DNA of 64,000 bases, from the NCBI GenBank assembly GCA_964058845.1, contig CAXKVR010000116.1:62001-126000 (forward strand). The letters run 5' to 3'. The DNA is from Carex sylvatica (Eukaryota; Streptophyta; Magnoliopsida; Poales; Cyperaceae). The notes under the pieces are model-generated. The model saw only the letters and a list, made by a program, of their open reading frames with translations, was not told the origin of the DNA and did not search any database. Position 1 is the first letter of the stretch; the number at the start of each line of letters is the position of its first letter. Below are positions 12,250-23,445 of the stretch, piece by piece. The position numbers and the translations under genes were made by a program.

Positions 12250-13095
12250 CTACAGATATACAAAACATACCTGTTTATGAAGCTCCTCAGGGGGCCAGCA
12301 TATTGCATATTTTTTATTAAAACGCAAATGCACAAGGTTAGGCGTACAAATGTAGAACTTGTTCTTCCACTGAATCTGTAGTTCACAATTTTCCACAACC
12401 AAATTTCTCAACACCCTAGAAGAAATTCCCGAGCAGGTTATCCAGCAATAATGCAAATTCAAATTTTCAAGCCACTGGCACCCAGAAATTATCGTCTCCA
12501 GAAAGGCTGAAGTGACATACATCAGTTGCAGGCTCAAAGTTTTGAGTTGGCTCAAACTCATAACATTTGGTGAGGTTATTTTCACATTTGGGAAACTAAA
12601 TAAACCCAATTCCTCTAAAGACCGGCTAGTTAACATAGGTCTCGGTAAAATCACATTTTCATCAGAACTTTTAGGCCGGATTATAATGTGAAGAACCCGA
12701 ACATCGTTTCTTAATGCGTGAGTGATCCATCTTGTGCTTGCTGCAAGATTAGTGGGAGAATCATTCAACAAAAATGTTTTGAAAACTTGAAGATCTTGTT
12801 TTGAGCGGTAAGGCAGTGCGGCATTGACATAACTGATGAACTTCTCAGGCCCGCAATTTGCAAATTCATCAGTGTAAAATTTTAGGCCTTGCATTGAGAG
12901 CCATACATGTATCCACCTATGCGACAATATACTGGTACGGCCTGCTTCTATTAGTGGGAGAAAGGAGAGGATGTGATGTAAGATATGGTCTGATAGTTTA
13001 CTTATCCTGTCTGTGGTACTTGGAACTTCTTCGGGTGTGGTGCCAGTAGGTTTATGTGTTGGTTTAGGTTTAGGTTTAGGTTTATGTCGAGGCAT
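12250..13095 (-). pseudogene. F-box/LRR protein copy 3, lacking exons 2-3
   Basis: Exon 1 is intact on the minus strand (13095 to 12271, donor cag|gtatgt). It encodes a 275-residue F-box and leucine-rich-repeat part that closely matches copies 1, 2 and 4: start MPRHKPKPKPKP, F-box LSDHILHHILSFLPLIEAGR, then SHRWIHVW. The downstream exons for the LDVPNLKSLILGG and FBD-like parts are absent because of the deletion described at 11343-12249. Translation would read into the former intron and stop at 12250. The conserved leader-exon region found above copies 1, 2 and 4 is also not recognisable above this copy: similarity stops near 13770, where a (ct)n(at)n tract begins. It is probably a pseudogene; a truncated F-box/LRR product is possible if transcribed. 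Confidence 0.75.
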
Positions 13096-13787
13096 TATTT
13101 TATTTGTAGATTTCAGAGAATTTTTCAACTTGTCATACTCAATGCCTTGGCTTCTGAAGAGAAGAAGAACAGCAAATAAGTACCAGCATTGCATTATAAA
13201 AAATTATAGTACCAGCAAGGCCTAAAATAACCGGCTTACATTGATAACCCGACCAAAAATCTTAGGGGTTATACAGCTCTACTTTGAAGTTTGAGTGGTA
13301 TTTGAAAAAAAAAAAAAGTAACAGCGATTACCGATTAGTTGTTAATCAAAATAAATTACAAGATCAAGTAAAAAAGGAGCAATGGTAAACTCCTAGGACA
13401 AGTAAGCTTTCATTATAACCTACACATCGAACAACAATTCTGATTTTCCTTACCTATTACTAGCTGTTTATTACACAAATCAGTATCCAAAAATAAGTTA
13501 GTCATGCATTGCAGTCATTAATTTAACAGACATTATGATTTATTCTTTTGGAAAAATGGAGCAATGTCTGTCAAATAAATAAGAATCAATGTTCAGATTT
13601 ATTAAAAAGAAGTGTAGTGGGATAATGGACACACGGTTAGCGACTCAGTTAAAGGTTGAAGGCAATCCAATATTGCGTCATTTATGGGTCATATTGTAAA
13701 AACTAAAAAGTGAAGTTCCACAGATCAAATTGAAACCAGAGCTAAATTTTTGGAAACAACAGTCCAATCCCAAGTCCATCTCTCTGA

Positions 13788-13824
<37 letters not shown>

Positions 13825-14045
13825 CTTAATTATCCTTCATGGCATATCAAATTCTTTTGACCTTTTAGTATCTTCTCATGATATAACCCATCAAATCACT
13901 TCCTGTGAAATCATTGTTTTCCATAATTTTGTTTTTTTTTTTTGGGTATACAAAATTTAAATTTAGAATTTGGTCTTTTAATGTCAAGAATTTAGAAATT
14001 GAACTGCTTTTACTCCCTTGATTTTTTCATAAAGGTTCTACAAAC
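13096..14045. other. Upstream region of F-box copy 3
   Basis: It is similar to the copy 2 and 4 leader introns up to about 13770, then diverges. It holds a (ct)n(at)n microsatellite at about 13786-13823. No gene is seen. Confidence 0.45.
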
Positions 14046-14090
14046 TCTTACTTCACGTCACTTAAGCAATTTTTTGTGTTGTTACCGGAT

Positions 14091-14484
14091 CAGCTCGAGC
14101 AACCGGAAACTGTGAAAGTACCTGCCAACATTGTTAGATTGCTTTCTTACCAGAACAAGGTAGTTAATTATATATTTCCACTTTGATTAATTAACACAAA
14201 TTTATCATTTTTTTATCTACCGTTCAGTCCTCAAATTTCTGTTGGTACAAGATAGTTTGAGGCAAAATATTGGTAAAATTGGGTTACTTGGTTTAAAGTA
14301 GAATACACTTGGAAAATAATTATGCTTCTAATCATATGATTTAGTAAGAAAAAAATGTTATTAATGGAAATTAATACGTTTGTCTTGTCAGAACATGCTT
14401 CAAGCTGGTGTGATTGTAGAAGGCCAGATTTATTCTGTACCACTTGGTGGTACCATTTTAAGGCAACCTTTTTCCATTGGAGGT
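14091..14484 (+). pseudogene. Proteasome subunit beta type-6 (PBA1-like) fragment
   Basis: Two conserved exon pieces of the 20S proteasome beta-1/beta type-6 catalytic subunit are visible. The first (14091-14159) encodes QLEQPETVKVPANIVRLLSY then QNK and ends in a proper donor (aag|gtagtt). The second (14392-14484, after acceptor cag) encodes NMLQAGVIVEG, then QIYSVPLGGTILRQPF and SIGG. The plant protein has the same order (about residues 90-145), with this exon junction after QNK, but the second piece lacks about eight residues of the conserved GGWDKYEG region. The N-terminal catalytic part and the C-terminus are absent. A hAT-like end sits directly downstream. This is a dead fragment, not a working gene. 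Confidence 0.75.
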
Positions 14485-14521
14485 ATAGTGGTACCATTTT
14501 TGTTCATTCTGTAACTCTCTG

Positions 14522-14600
14522 TCAGGGCCGGTCCTGGTGCTGGACAGCCAGGGTGACCACCCTGGACCTCAAGATTTAAGGGGACCTCAAAAGAAAAAAA
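14522..14600 (+). mobile_element. hAT-like transposon terminus
   Basis: The sequence cagggccggtcctggtgctg, followed by gacagccagggtgaccac, has the form of a plant hAT-type terminus. I could not find the matching end or a target duplication, so only one end is called and the family is uncertain. Confidence 0.35.
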
Positions 14601-16145
14601 ATATTTTGCATATACAAACAAAAATCTGTACATATTAAAAATAAATAAAATATTAGAGCTGTATGCGGTCGATTAATCAGAATTATGCGGACAATTTTAT
14701 ATTTCTATTAAAATTATGTGTATATATTCATAATTTATTAAAAATAATTTATTCAGCTCATCAAACTTATCAAATAAACTTAATTTAACTTAGTTATATT
14801 ATTACAGCATGACACTACACTTAACAATACACACGCACTTTACATGTATAAGTAACACATTTATTTAATGAAAAAATAAATTTGAGAATTAAGTGTTTTC
14901 AAATACTAATAATATATTATTTGAAAGACATGAAACATTCCAACATAAAATCACTAAATTTATTTTAATTACAACTTAATTTACTATATATAAACATGTT
15001 GTACTAATTGAAAAAATTATATCAGTAAGTAAGAAAAATATATGGTATATAAATAATAGAGAAATTAATCAATTAATTCAAAATAAGTAAGAAGAAAAAC
15101 ATATAAAAAAAATTAAATGTATAACCAAGTGCAAATAAAACTGCAATACATGATTTATGAAACTTATTATCACACAGTCACAGGAAAAAAAAAAAAAAAA
15201 GCAATGGCATGCCCAACTTCTCAAACTTCTATTTTAGGTTCTATTCTATATATGTACCGATCGATGTGCACGTACGCGTGACTATATATCATTTATACTT
15301 TATTAACTTTAATATAGATTACAAATTTTGGCAAATGGCAAATCATATCATTAAACTAGTTATTATTATGTAATTATGTGTGCATCTATCCATTTTTTTT
15401 TTTTTTTTGCTTGCTTAATATATGTGTGTATCATAATTAGAAGGTTCATGTAAAACTATGAATGTGAACTTCCAATAAAACAAATTTGAAATTGTGTCAA
15501 GGAATGGTTAATTTAAATACCTATGCATGATATGGCAAAACAAATCTAATTTAATCATACATTACAATATATATAACATTTTTTTTTTATTATCGATCTA
15601 TTTGAATATAGAATTGTTGGTGAAGCCACTAGATTCCAAGGACTAAAATGAAATTTATTTTATGATATATGTCGTTGTATATATATATGGAGTATGACCC
15701 AGCTACCACAACTTTTGTATCCCACCATGATCATACATTTATTTTATTTTATTTTATTTTTGGAGTGAACTATTTGGTATATGCTTTTTCTTTGGTTCGC
15801 ATGATCTAAAATTAATACACCTAAGTTAGGTTTTATTTATCCTGCAGTGAATTGTCTGCCAATATATTTAAATTATAAGAAGACAAAATTAAAGGCACCG
15901 CACCAGCACTAGCTACCTAGTTTGTAATATATAATATATATAACTTGTTACTTGTAATATATATAGAGAGAGGGGCTATCATGCTTTGCAAAAAAAGTTG
16001 GTGTTTTAACTTGTAAAGCATGATAGCCTAGCTGTCTCATATGTATATATATATATATATATATATATGTTCAATATTGAAACTGGTATCCATATATATA
16101 TACAGATCGAGGGAGTAAATAGCTAGCTAGCTGGAGTACTACAGA
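14601..16145. other. AT-rich stretch upstream of the DUF599 gene
   Basis: It is mostly low-complexity AT sequence. A 55-bp hairpin (ggctatcatgctttgcaa and its near complement) lies at 15974-16028 and recalls the tttgcaaatta MITE ends. An (at)n tract lies at about 16040-16070, close to the presumed promoter of the gene starting at 16146. Confidence 0.45.
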
Positions 16146-16994
16146 ATGGGAGATCAGAGAATGGAACTAAGGATGAATTGGTGGTGGCTGGACATGACTT
16201 TGGTACCATTAGGGTTTCTTATGTTCGTCTCGTACCATCTCTGGTTGTGGCACAAGGTCAAAACTGAACCGCACCACACATATGTTGGTTTGAAATTTAA
16301 CTTACAGAGAGCTTGGGTCTTAACCATAGTCAAGGTACCTACTCCTAGCCTCTTGATTAATTTGCATCAGCTGATCATTAATTGTTATTAGACATTTAAT
16401 ACTTATTTTATTTTCACATTGGTATATGTACTGAATTAGGACAACAACAAGAAAGACATGTTAGCAGTGCAATCACTGAGGAATGCACTCATGGGATCCA
16501 TATTAATGGCCTCCACTTCAATCATTCTTTCAACTGGCCTCGCCGCATTGCTAAGTAGCACATACAACGTAAAGAAGTCTCTTAACACCACGATATACGG
16601 ATCACGTGACGAGCACGTGATGGCCGTAAAATATGCATCTATTCTCACCATCTTTCTCTTTGCTTTCTTGTGCTATTCTCTTTCCATAAGGTTCTTCGGA
16701 CAGTTTGGCTTTCTCGTCAATGTTCCTCGAGGAAATGACGATAATAACCCCGTGACGGTTGAGTATGTTTGTGGGCTTTTGGGGAAAGGATTTGGTCTGA
16801 ATACTATTGGAAATAGACTGATTTTTGTTGCCATGCCACTTCTGTTCTGGATTGTGGGTCCCGTTTTGGTATTCTTGTGCTATGTTTGCATGATGATCAT
16901 ATTATATAATGTTGATGTGGTCACAGATAATAATGGGAAAACTAGGGCTACAGGAGAGTTCGTGGAGAAAAATTGCTTCACAGGTGCTGTGTGA
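16146..16994 (+). CDS. DUF599 family membrane protein
   Basis: Plant DUF599 proteins are small integral membrane proteins of unknown biochemical role. There are two exons: 16146-16334 (63 codons, donor aag|gtacct) and 16440-16994 (acceptor attag), joined in phase 0 for 247 residues, the usual family length. Family features are the N-terminal NWWWLDMTLVPLGFLMFVSY membrane segment, YHLWLWHKVKTEPHHTYVG, a charged DNNKKDMLAVQSLRN motif at the exon junction, and ASTSIILSTGLAALLSSTYN. Two further hydrophobic segments follow (SILTIFLFAFLCYSLS and FVAMPLLFWIVGPVLVFLCY). About four membrane spans are expected. The start ATG opens the first membrane segment at the normal distance. No frame break is seen, so the gene looks functional. 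Confidence 0.85.
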
Positions 16995-19827
16995 TTATTA
17001 TATATATAATTGCAATATTTATTTCTTTTACAATTTCTTGCATGCAATTCTAGCAAATTAATTTAAGACAGGTTTGGAACTTTTTTTTTTTTTTTCTGAG
17101 GGTATGAATAAAAATTTCGGCAAAATTTCCATTAAGGTGTCTACTATGTGGGGTCCACATTGTAAATTTCATGCAGTAGTAATCTATTATAAAGTTACGC
17201 ATAAACAATTAAGAAAGTACTCAAATTCTTCTCTTACCCTTGGCCAGTGATCCCTCCACTATATCTGTGAGAGGTGCCATTAACAAACAGCAAAAAATGT
17301 CAGGAAACCCTTGATGCCATACAGAGAGGCATCCACCTTGGCCATTACAACAGGACTGCTCATATCTCTAGGACTATGATAATTTTTTTATTTATTCAAA
17401 AATCACTTTTAAACTGACATTAATAACTCATATTCAAAATATTTTGTTCTCAACTAACACACAAAGAAACATTTTAATTTCTTTTTAATTAACGCTCTAG
17501 TAGAAGAAAATTGTGTGGAAAGATAAGTCAGCCCAGATTGATTCGCGTAAAAGAAAGAAAAAAAAAAAGACAATCTGATTAGCCATTTCACTTAGAAGAA
17601 TCATTAATTTGTTACCAGAAAAAAGAGGTGAGCTACTAAGGATATAAATATGTATTGTGCCATGACTAGTCATGTCGTAATTTGGATCATGTGTCGTGTT
17701 ATGTCATGATCAAATTTGGAAGGATGGCCATGACACGTGAATTGTCATAATACATTAATCACGCCATGACCACACATGACTCCAAATGTGACCAGCATGC
17801 ATGTTTGTCACATTTGGTCATGTTTAACTATTTTTTTTCATAATTTAGATTAATTTATTTAAAATTCATCATTCAATCAAAATCTAACGATCCTAATTAC
17901 ACATGACCATGTGTCATGCCGTGACCAAATCTTTTTTGTGACGTGCCTTTCCATGCCAAATTTTCAAAAGATAGTCATGGTACGTAACCGGCACACGTGT
18001 CATGACGAAACCGTGTCATGCGTGACGTATCCAGTCATGCAATGATTTTTTTAGATTCCTATCCAATACTACTCCGCTCTGATTAGAAAAAAAATGTACT
18101 ATTTTCAATATTTTGTGTCGATCCCTAATTAAAATCCTGAATTCGCCTCTGTTTGTCGCTGTATTTCTAGTAAATTCAATTCTATAATATTTCATCTATA
18201 TTCAAAAAATATTTCTAATATTTCAATAAAAAAAATAAAAAAAAATCATAGCATCTTCTATTTAATTAAACTAGAAATCCTATTTCCGGTGATGCTATTT
18301 CAATCCTATTTTCGGACGGGGGAGTGAACCGAATTCCCTTTAGAATGAGATCCGTTTAGAAATAAACGTGTTTCGGCCTGCCCCAATTCGGTATTAGTAA
18401 AAAATATTGACCATTCAAATTCATATTAAATTCTATAAGAGAGGCTTCAAATGCTCCATTATTTTCATGCTTCAATTTTATTCTATATTTTTATATTTGA
18501 TTATAAAATTTAAATAAACAATTCAAACTGCTCAACTTGATATTCATATTATTAAAATGTGTTTGAAGATCAAATTATATTTTTTTTTGAATTTTTTAAG
18601 ATAGAGACAAAATTACTGTTTTTCAAAAGCAAAAAAAAATTACCATCTACATATATGGATTTTGTACCTATCTTAAAAAATAGTAAAAAAGTTTCAAAAT
18701 AAAAATATAAAATTTGATCTCTAAGTACATTTAATGTGAATATTATATTGAGTGGTTTGAATTATTTATTTGAATTTTAAAATCAGAAATAAAGATGTAA
18801 GATATGATTAAGACATGAAAGCAATGAAGTATTTGAGCCTTCTCATTTGCGATCCTTCATTATATAAAGTAAATAAATATAGGTACATTGGAAAGTTCTA
18901 AATGAGCCATGTTTAATCTCTCTGCTGAAAATTTTCTTTATTTTGAAATAAACATAATATAGGTATAATAAAGTTCAATGAATTACAACTCACATTAATA
19001 TTTTGTAGGGTTATGCAAACAAAATGATAGGACAAGCAATTGTAAGATGTACAATATTCCATATACATGACATGACCAAGCCACATTTTATAATCAAAAT
19101 AAAATAATGTAGTCGGTTCTGATAAAAACAAGTCATGCAATTAAAAAATTCAATTACTTCGATAAATCCAACTATTTCAGAATTCAGATATATTCAACAA
19201 CAAAAAAATTCAGAAGAAAAGAGAAGAATGCAAGTTGAAAACTTTTACACAATGGGCTTACCCTTTTGAAGGATGAAACATATTTCTCCCTTTTAAAGGA
19301 AGAAACATATCTAAAGAGTATCCCATTATCCCAAGCATATGTGTTATGGTCACTTGTTCCATTCTTCTTACACAACCTACCTGTGGTTTCAATGAATTTT
19401 ATCAAGCATCACATATCCTAATATCAAATAGGTTTTGAACAGCATCCCCTCCCCAACCAACACACACACACACACCCAAAAATGATGGGAGAGCAGTCTA
19501 AGCCGGTTTCATTAGCATGAAACCTGATAATTACATCCTAGAGTTTTGATGTTAACTATGGCTATGTAAAGCTTCACAATAAGCCCACACGGCTTGGGAT
19601 TCCTACACAAAAGATCTAACCAAACATGCACACATAACATCCAGTTCAATGTGCACCAAAAGCATCAGTTAGAAATACTAGGATTAACTGCCTAAAACAA
19701 AACAACATAAGCCACATCAGGGCCGAGGTAATTGGATCAACAAAACAAAACATCAACAAAGGCATCATCACTCCTGGTCATCTGTGGATCCGCTCCAGCA
19801 GCTGCACAACTTCATTTAGTGTGTTAT
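16995..19827. other. Intergenic region with a CATGAC-rich block
   Basis: No gene is seen. From about 17655 to 18045 the motif catgac or gtcatg recurs many times on both strands (see findings). The rest is AT-rich. The part from about 19500 to 19725 belongs to the duplicated 3' flank shared with F-box copy 3. Confidence 0.45.
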
Positions 19828-21642
19828 CTATTTAAACATTTGACCTTGTACCCAATACAAGACATCATAAAGCATTTTCAAGCTATCATCTCCAAAAGAC
19901 AAATCACCCACTGTCAGATTCACATTAGCAATTCCACTTCTCATCAGAACCTCTATCAATTTCTCTATACTTTCATCAGTCTTGCAGAAAATTATATCAA
20001 CTGACGTCAGTTTTTTGCATTGGAAACACAAATCACTCCGAATGGGAACTGGATTCCTCTCCATCATAAATTCCCCAAATCCTGTACCCTAACAAAAAAA
20101 TTAAAACAATCATACATAGAACACCAATGTGTTGCATTTCCAAGTACTATCATGCCTCTTCTGGTTGATGCAGGTACCAGTTGAGGCGCAGACCAAAACA
20201 TTTATAATTACTCAGCAAGTAATTGGTCAAAGTTGGTACTGTTGCATATGAATTTGTTGTAGAAGAAAGAAACAGTACCTTGCTGTAGATCAGAGTAAGC
20301 ATTTCAAGCAATGGTGAGTGCTGGAGAAAGAATGGGACAGCCCCAGGTTCACTGGCAACCCAAAATCCACCAAGGATTAAGCTCTTCAAATTCGGCACAT
20401 CTAGCTTCAAATGTCGGAAATCTTGCTTAAACGGGCGATGATACTAAGACATATAGAATGTTCTAGTTAGAACACACACCAAAATGGATCTCCACATCAT
20501 ACCGGTTGAGCCCACTATACAATTATGTACCAATTGGAAACTAAGTTCCAAATTCAATATCATTATTTTTTTGTGATAAGTTGCATGTGTTCCTAACCCA
20601 CCAAAAAGAAGTTACATTAATAAAAAATAAAAGAAAGTAGAGTAAAAAGAAATCATGCAGCCGCCTTCTTCCCCCTCTTAACCCACCCACAAGCCAAAAC
20701 ACCTCGCCTTTCTCACATTTTATGTAACTTAGTTTGTAATTTTTTGAACATATTAGTTTGATGGTCAAGTACGAGGTGTTCATAATAACTAAATAGCTAA
20801 GACTACAGATATAGAAAAAATACCTGTTCATGGAGCTCATCAGGGGGCCAGCATATTGCATATTTTTGATTAAAATGTAAATGCACAAGGTTAGGCGTAC
20901 AAATGTAGAACTTGTTCTTCCACTGAATCCGTATCTCACAATTTTCCACAACCAAATTTCTCAACACCCTAGAAGAAATACTCGAACAGGTTATCCAGCA
21001 ATAATGCAAATTCAAATTTTCAAGCCTCTGGCACCCAGAAATTATCGTCTCCAGCAAAGCTGAAGTGACAAGCATCCGTTGCAGCCTCAAAGTTTTGAGT
21101 TGGCTCAAACTCATGACATTTGGTGAGGTTATGTTCACATTTGGGAAATTAAATAAACCCAACTCCTCTAAAGACTGGCTAGTTAACAGAGGTCTTGGTA
21201 AAATCACATTTTCACCAGAACTTTTAGGCCGGATTATAATGTGAAGAACCCGAACATCGTTTCTTAATGCGTGAGTGATCCATCTTGTGCTTGCTGCAAG
21301 ATTAGTGGGATAATCATTCAACAAAAATGTTTTGAAAACTTGAAGATCTTGTTTTGAGCGGTAAGGAAGTGCGGCATTGACATAACTGATGAACTTGTCA
21401 GGCCCGCAATTTGCAAATTCATCAGTGTAAAATTTTAGGCCTTGCATTGAGAGCCATACATGTATCCACTTATGCGACAATATACTGGTACGGCCAGCTT
21501 CTTTTAGTGGGAGAAAGGAGAGGATGTGATGTAAGACATGATCTGGTAGTTTACTTATCCTGTCTGTGGTATTTGGAACTTCTTCGGGTGTGGTGCCAGT
21601 AAATTTATGTTTTGGTCTAGGTTTAGGTTTACGTCGAGGCAT
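19828..21642 (-). CDS. F-box/LRR/FBD-like protein, array copy 4
   Basis: Predicted SCF specificity subunit. Minus-strand exons are 21642-20824, 20443-20279 and 20088-19828, phase 0, giving 414 residues. It starts MPRRKPKPRPKHK. The F-box is LPDHVLHHILSFLPLKEAGR, followed by SHKWIHVW, leucine-rich repeats, LDVPNLKSLILGGFW in exon 2, and SDLCFQCKKLTSVDII in exon 3. At exon 2 the acceptor used by copy 2 (ccag) has become cccg. An AG 24 bases upstream restores an in-frame exon with extra residues (YHRPFKQD), so I used 20443. The frame is open throughout and the gene is likely functional. Copies 3 and 4 are the most similar pair in exon 1. Confidence 0.75.
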
Positions 21643-22736
21643 TATTTTATTTGTAGATTTCAGATAATTTTTCAACTCGCCACGCTCAATGTCTTGGCTT
21701 CTGAAGAGAAGATAAACAGGAAATAAGTACAAGCATTGCATTATAAAAAATTATAGTACCAGCAAGGCCTAAAATAACCGGCTTACATTGATAACCCGAC
21801 CAAAAATCTTAGGAGTTATACAGCTCTACTTTGATGTTTGAGTGGTATTTGAAAAAAAAAAGAAAAAGAAAAGAAGTAACAGCGATTACCGACTGGTGGT
21901 TAATCAAAATAAATTACAAGATCAAGTAAAAAAGGAGCAATGGTAAACTCCTAGGACAAGCAATGGTAAACAGTCCAATCCCAATTGAAAATAAGAGGCT
22001 TAAATCTTAAGCTTTTGCTCATTTCACACACACATTCAAAGGCGACGATCTAGTGGGGTGCGTTTGTGTGCGTGTGTGTGTGTGTGCGCATGTGTGAGAG
22101 GGAGAGAGAGTAGGTACAAACCTCGATAACAAGAAAGGGGGTAAATGATCGGTCGGGACTCGGGAGGCAACTAGGGTTGGAGAAGTGTATTAAATATTAC
22201 TTGGATAATAATATTTTAATTGACATTTCGCCACGGGAGATTTTTTATTCAAAATTTTCCACGTGAGAGTTTCAGCCGGACATAAAAGACCGCTTTCGGA
22301 CTGGGAGTGGACTGAAGATCTGAACTGTTAATTTTATTCTGATACAAATATCAATTTCAAAGCAGATCTTTGTGTATTTTAAGTAAAAATCGATTGATTT
22401 CGTTGTAATTATTGTATGTAAAATATCTCATGTGATAATGCTGGGTAGGGACGGAGTCATACTTTCGAACTATGTCAGTCAAATAAATATAGAAATCAAT
22501 TATATTAATTTTTTTTGTAGTGAAAGATAGTCAATTTTATAGTATCGTAATATTTTACTCTAAATCACGCTAAAAATCACATATAAATTTAAAAAACCTA
22601 AAAAAATAGAGGTCAATTAACCCATATTATGTGAGTGAATCCGCCTCTGATGTTAGGGTACTCAGTGGAATTCATATCGAGTGCAATATTGTACCGAGTA
22701 TAATTAGATTTAAGTCATTAGTTTTAATCTGACACA
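21643..22736 (-). promoter_or_regulatory. Leader intron and leader exon of F-box copy 4
   Basis: It is similar to the copy 1 and 2 leaders: acceptor ttatcttctcttcag on the minus strand near 21705, and donor gag|gtttgtacc near 22127 beside (gt)n and (ga)n tracts. Similarity fades by about 22190. From there to the Mutator-type element the sequence is AT-rich without a visible gene. Confidence 0.45.
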
Positions 22737-22745
22737 AATTTCAAA

Positions 22746-22892
22746 CCGACATTTTTAAAAATACCCAAAAAAAAAAACAAATTATTAAAAATAACAGGGT
22801 TCCAGCCAAATTTTTAAAAATGCCCTGACCGCCTAAAAATGGGGCGGTCCGGAATTAAAATTCCTAACCGCCTAAAAATGGGGCGGTCCGGG
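22746..22892 (+). repeat. Left terminal inverted repeat of the PMD MULE
   Basis: It begins ccgacatttttaaaaatacc. It contains two short direct repeats built on gcctaaaaatggggcggtcc. The complement is at 29040-29186. Confidence 0.85.
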
Positions 22893-22894
22893 CC

Positions 22895-22902
22895 TATAAA
22901 TA
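22895..22902 (+). promoter_or_regulatory. TATA box for the PMD gene
   Basis: The motif tataaata lies three bases inside the left terminal repeat and is followed by a CT-rich leader. The leader exon probably ends at 23034 (donor gcaa|gtaagt). The element thus supplies its own promoter. Confidence 0.6.
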
Positions 22903-23104
22903 CCCCCCCACAGCACTTTCTCTCTCCTCACAATTCATTTTCTAAAAATCTCACTCTCTCTCCTCCCCACCCGAATTTCTCCTCTTTTTTCTCCTCTCTT
23001 CTTCTCTCTTCTTCCAATTTGCAAGTAAGTCCCTATATATATTTGAAATTTCATTTGTAGTGTAAAAAAATTATAGATTAGTCAAATTAAGTTAGTTAGT
23101 GCTA

Positions 23105-23345
23105 ATTAGTTATAATTGTGATTATTTAATTACGGTACCAATTTAGTGGTAATTAGCATTAATGTAGGTACCAAAAATATTTAAAATTAGTGATAATTAT
23201 GGTACCAAAGTTAGTTTTAATTTTATTTATAATTATGATTATTTAATTACGGTACCAATTTAGTGGTAATTAGCGTCAATGTAGGTACCAAAAATATTTG
23301 AAATTAGTGATAATTATGGTACCAAAGTTAGTTTTAATTTTATTT
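23105..23345 (+). repeat. Two-copy 117-bp tandem duplication in leader intron
   Basis: The stretch around attatttaattacggtacca at 23121 recurs at 23238 with few changes. Both copies are rich in ggtacca. Confidence 0.6.
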
Positions 23346-23445
23346 TGAATTATTTAGTCCGAAATTTTGCCGTAATTAGCGTATTTTAGCATAATTTGAC
23401 CGTAATTAGCATATTTTGAGAAATGTAGTATATTTTTTGTCGTAA

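Noticed and set aside
12250..13095. F-box copy 3 as an intact shorter gene
   Set aside because: The exon 1 donor is intact but no downstream exons exist, and the shared leader region is missing.
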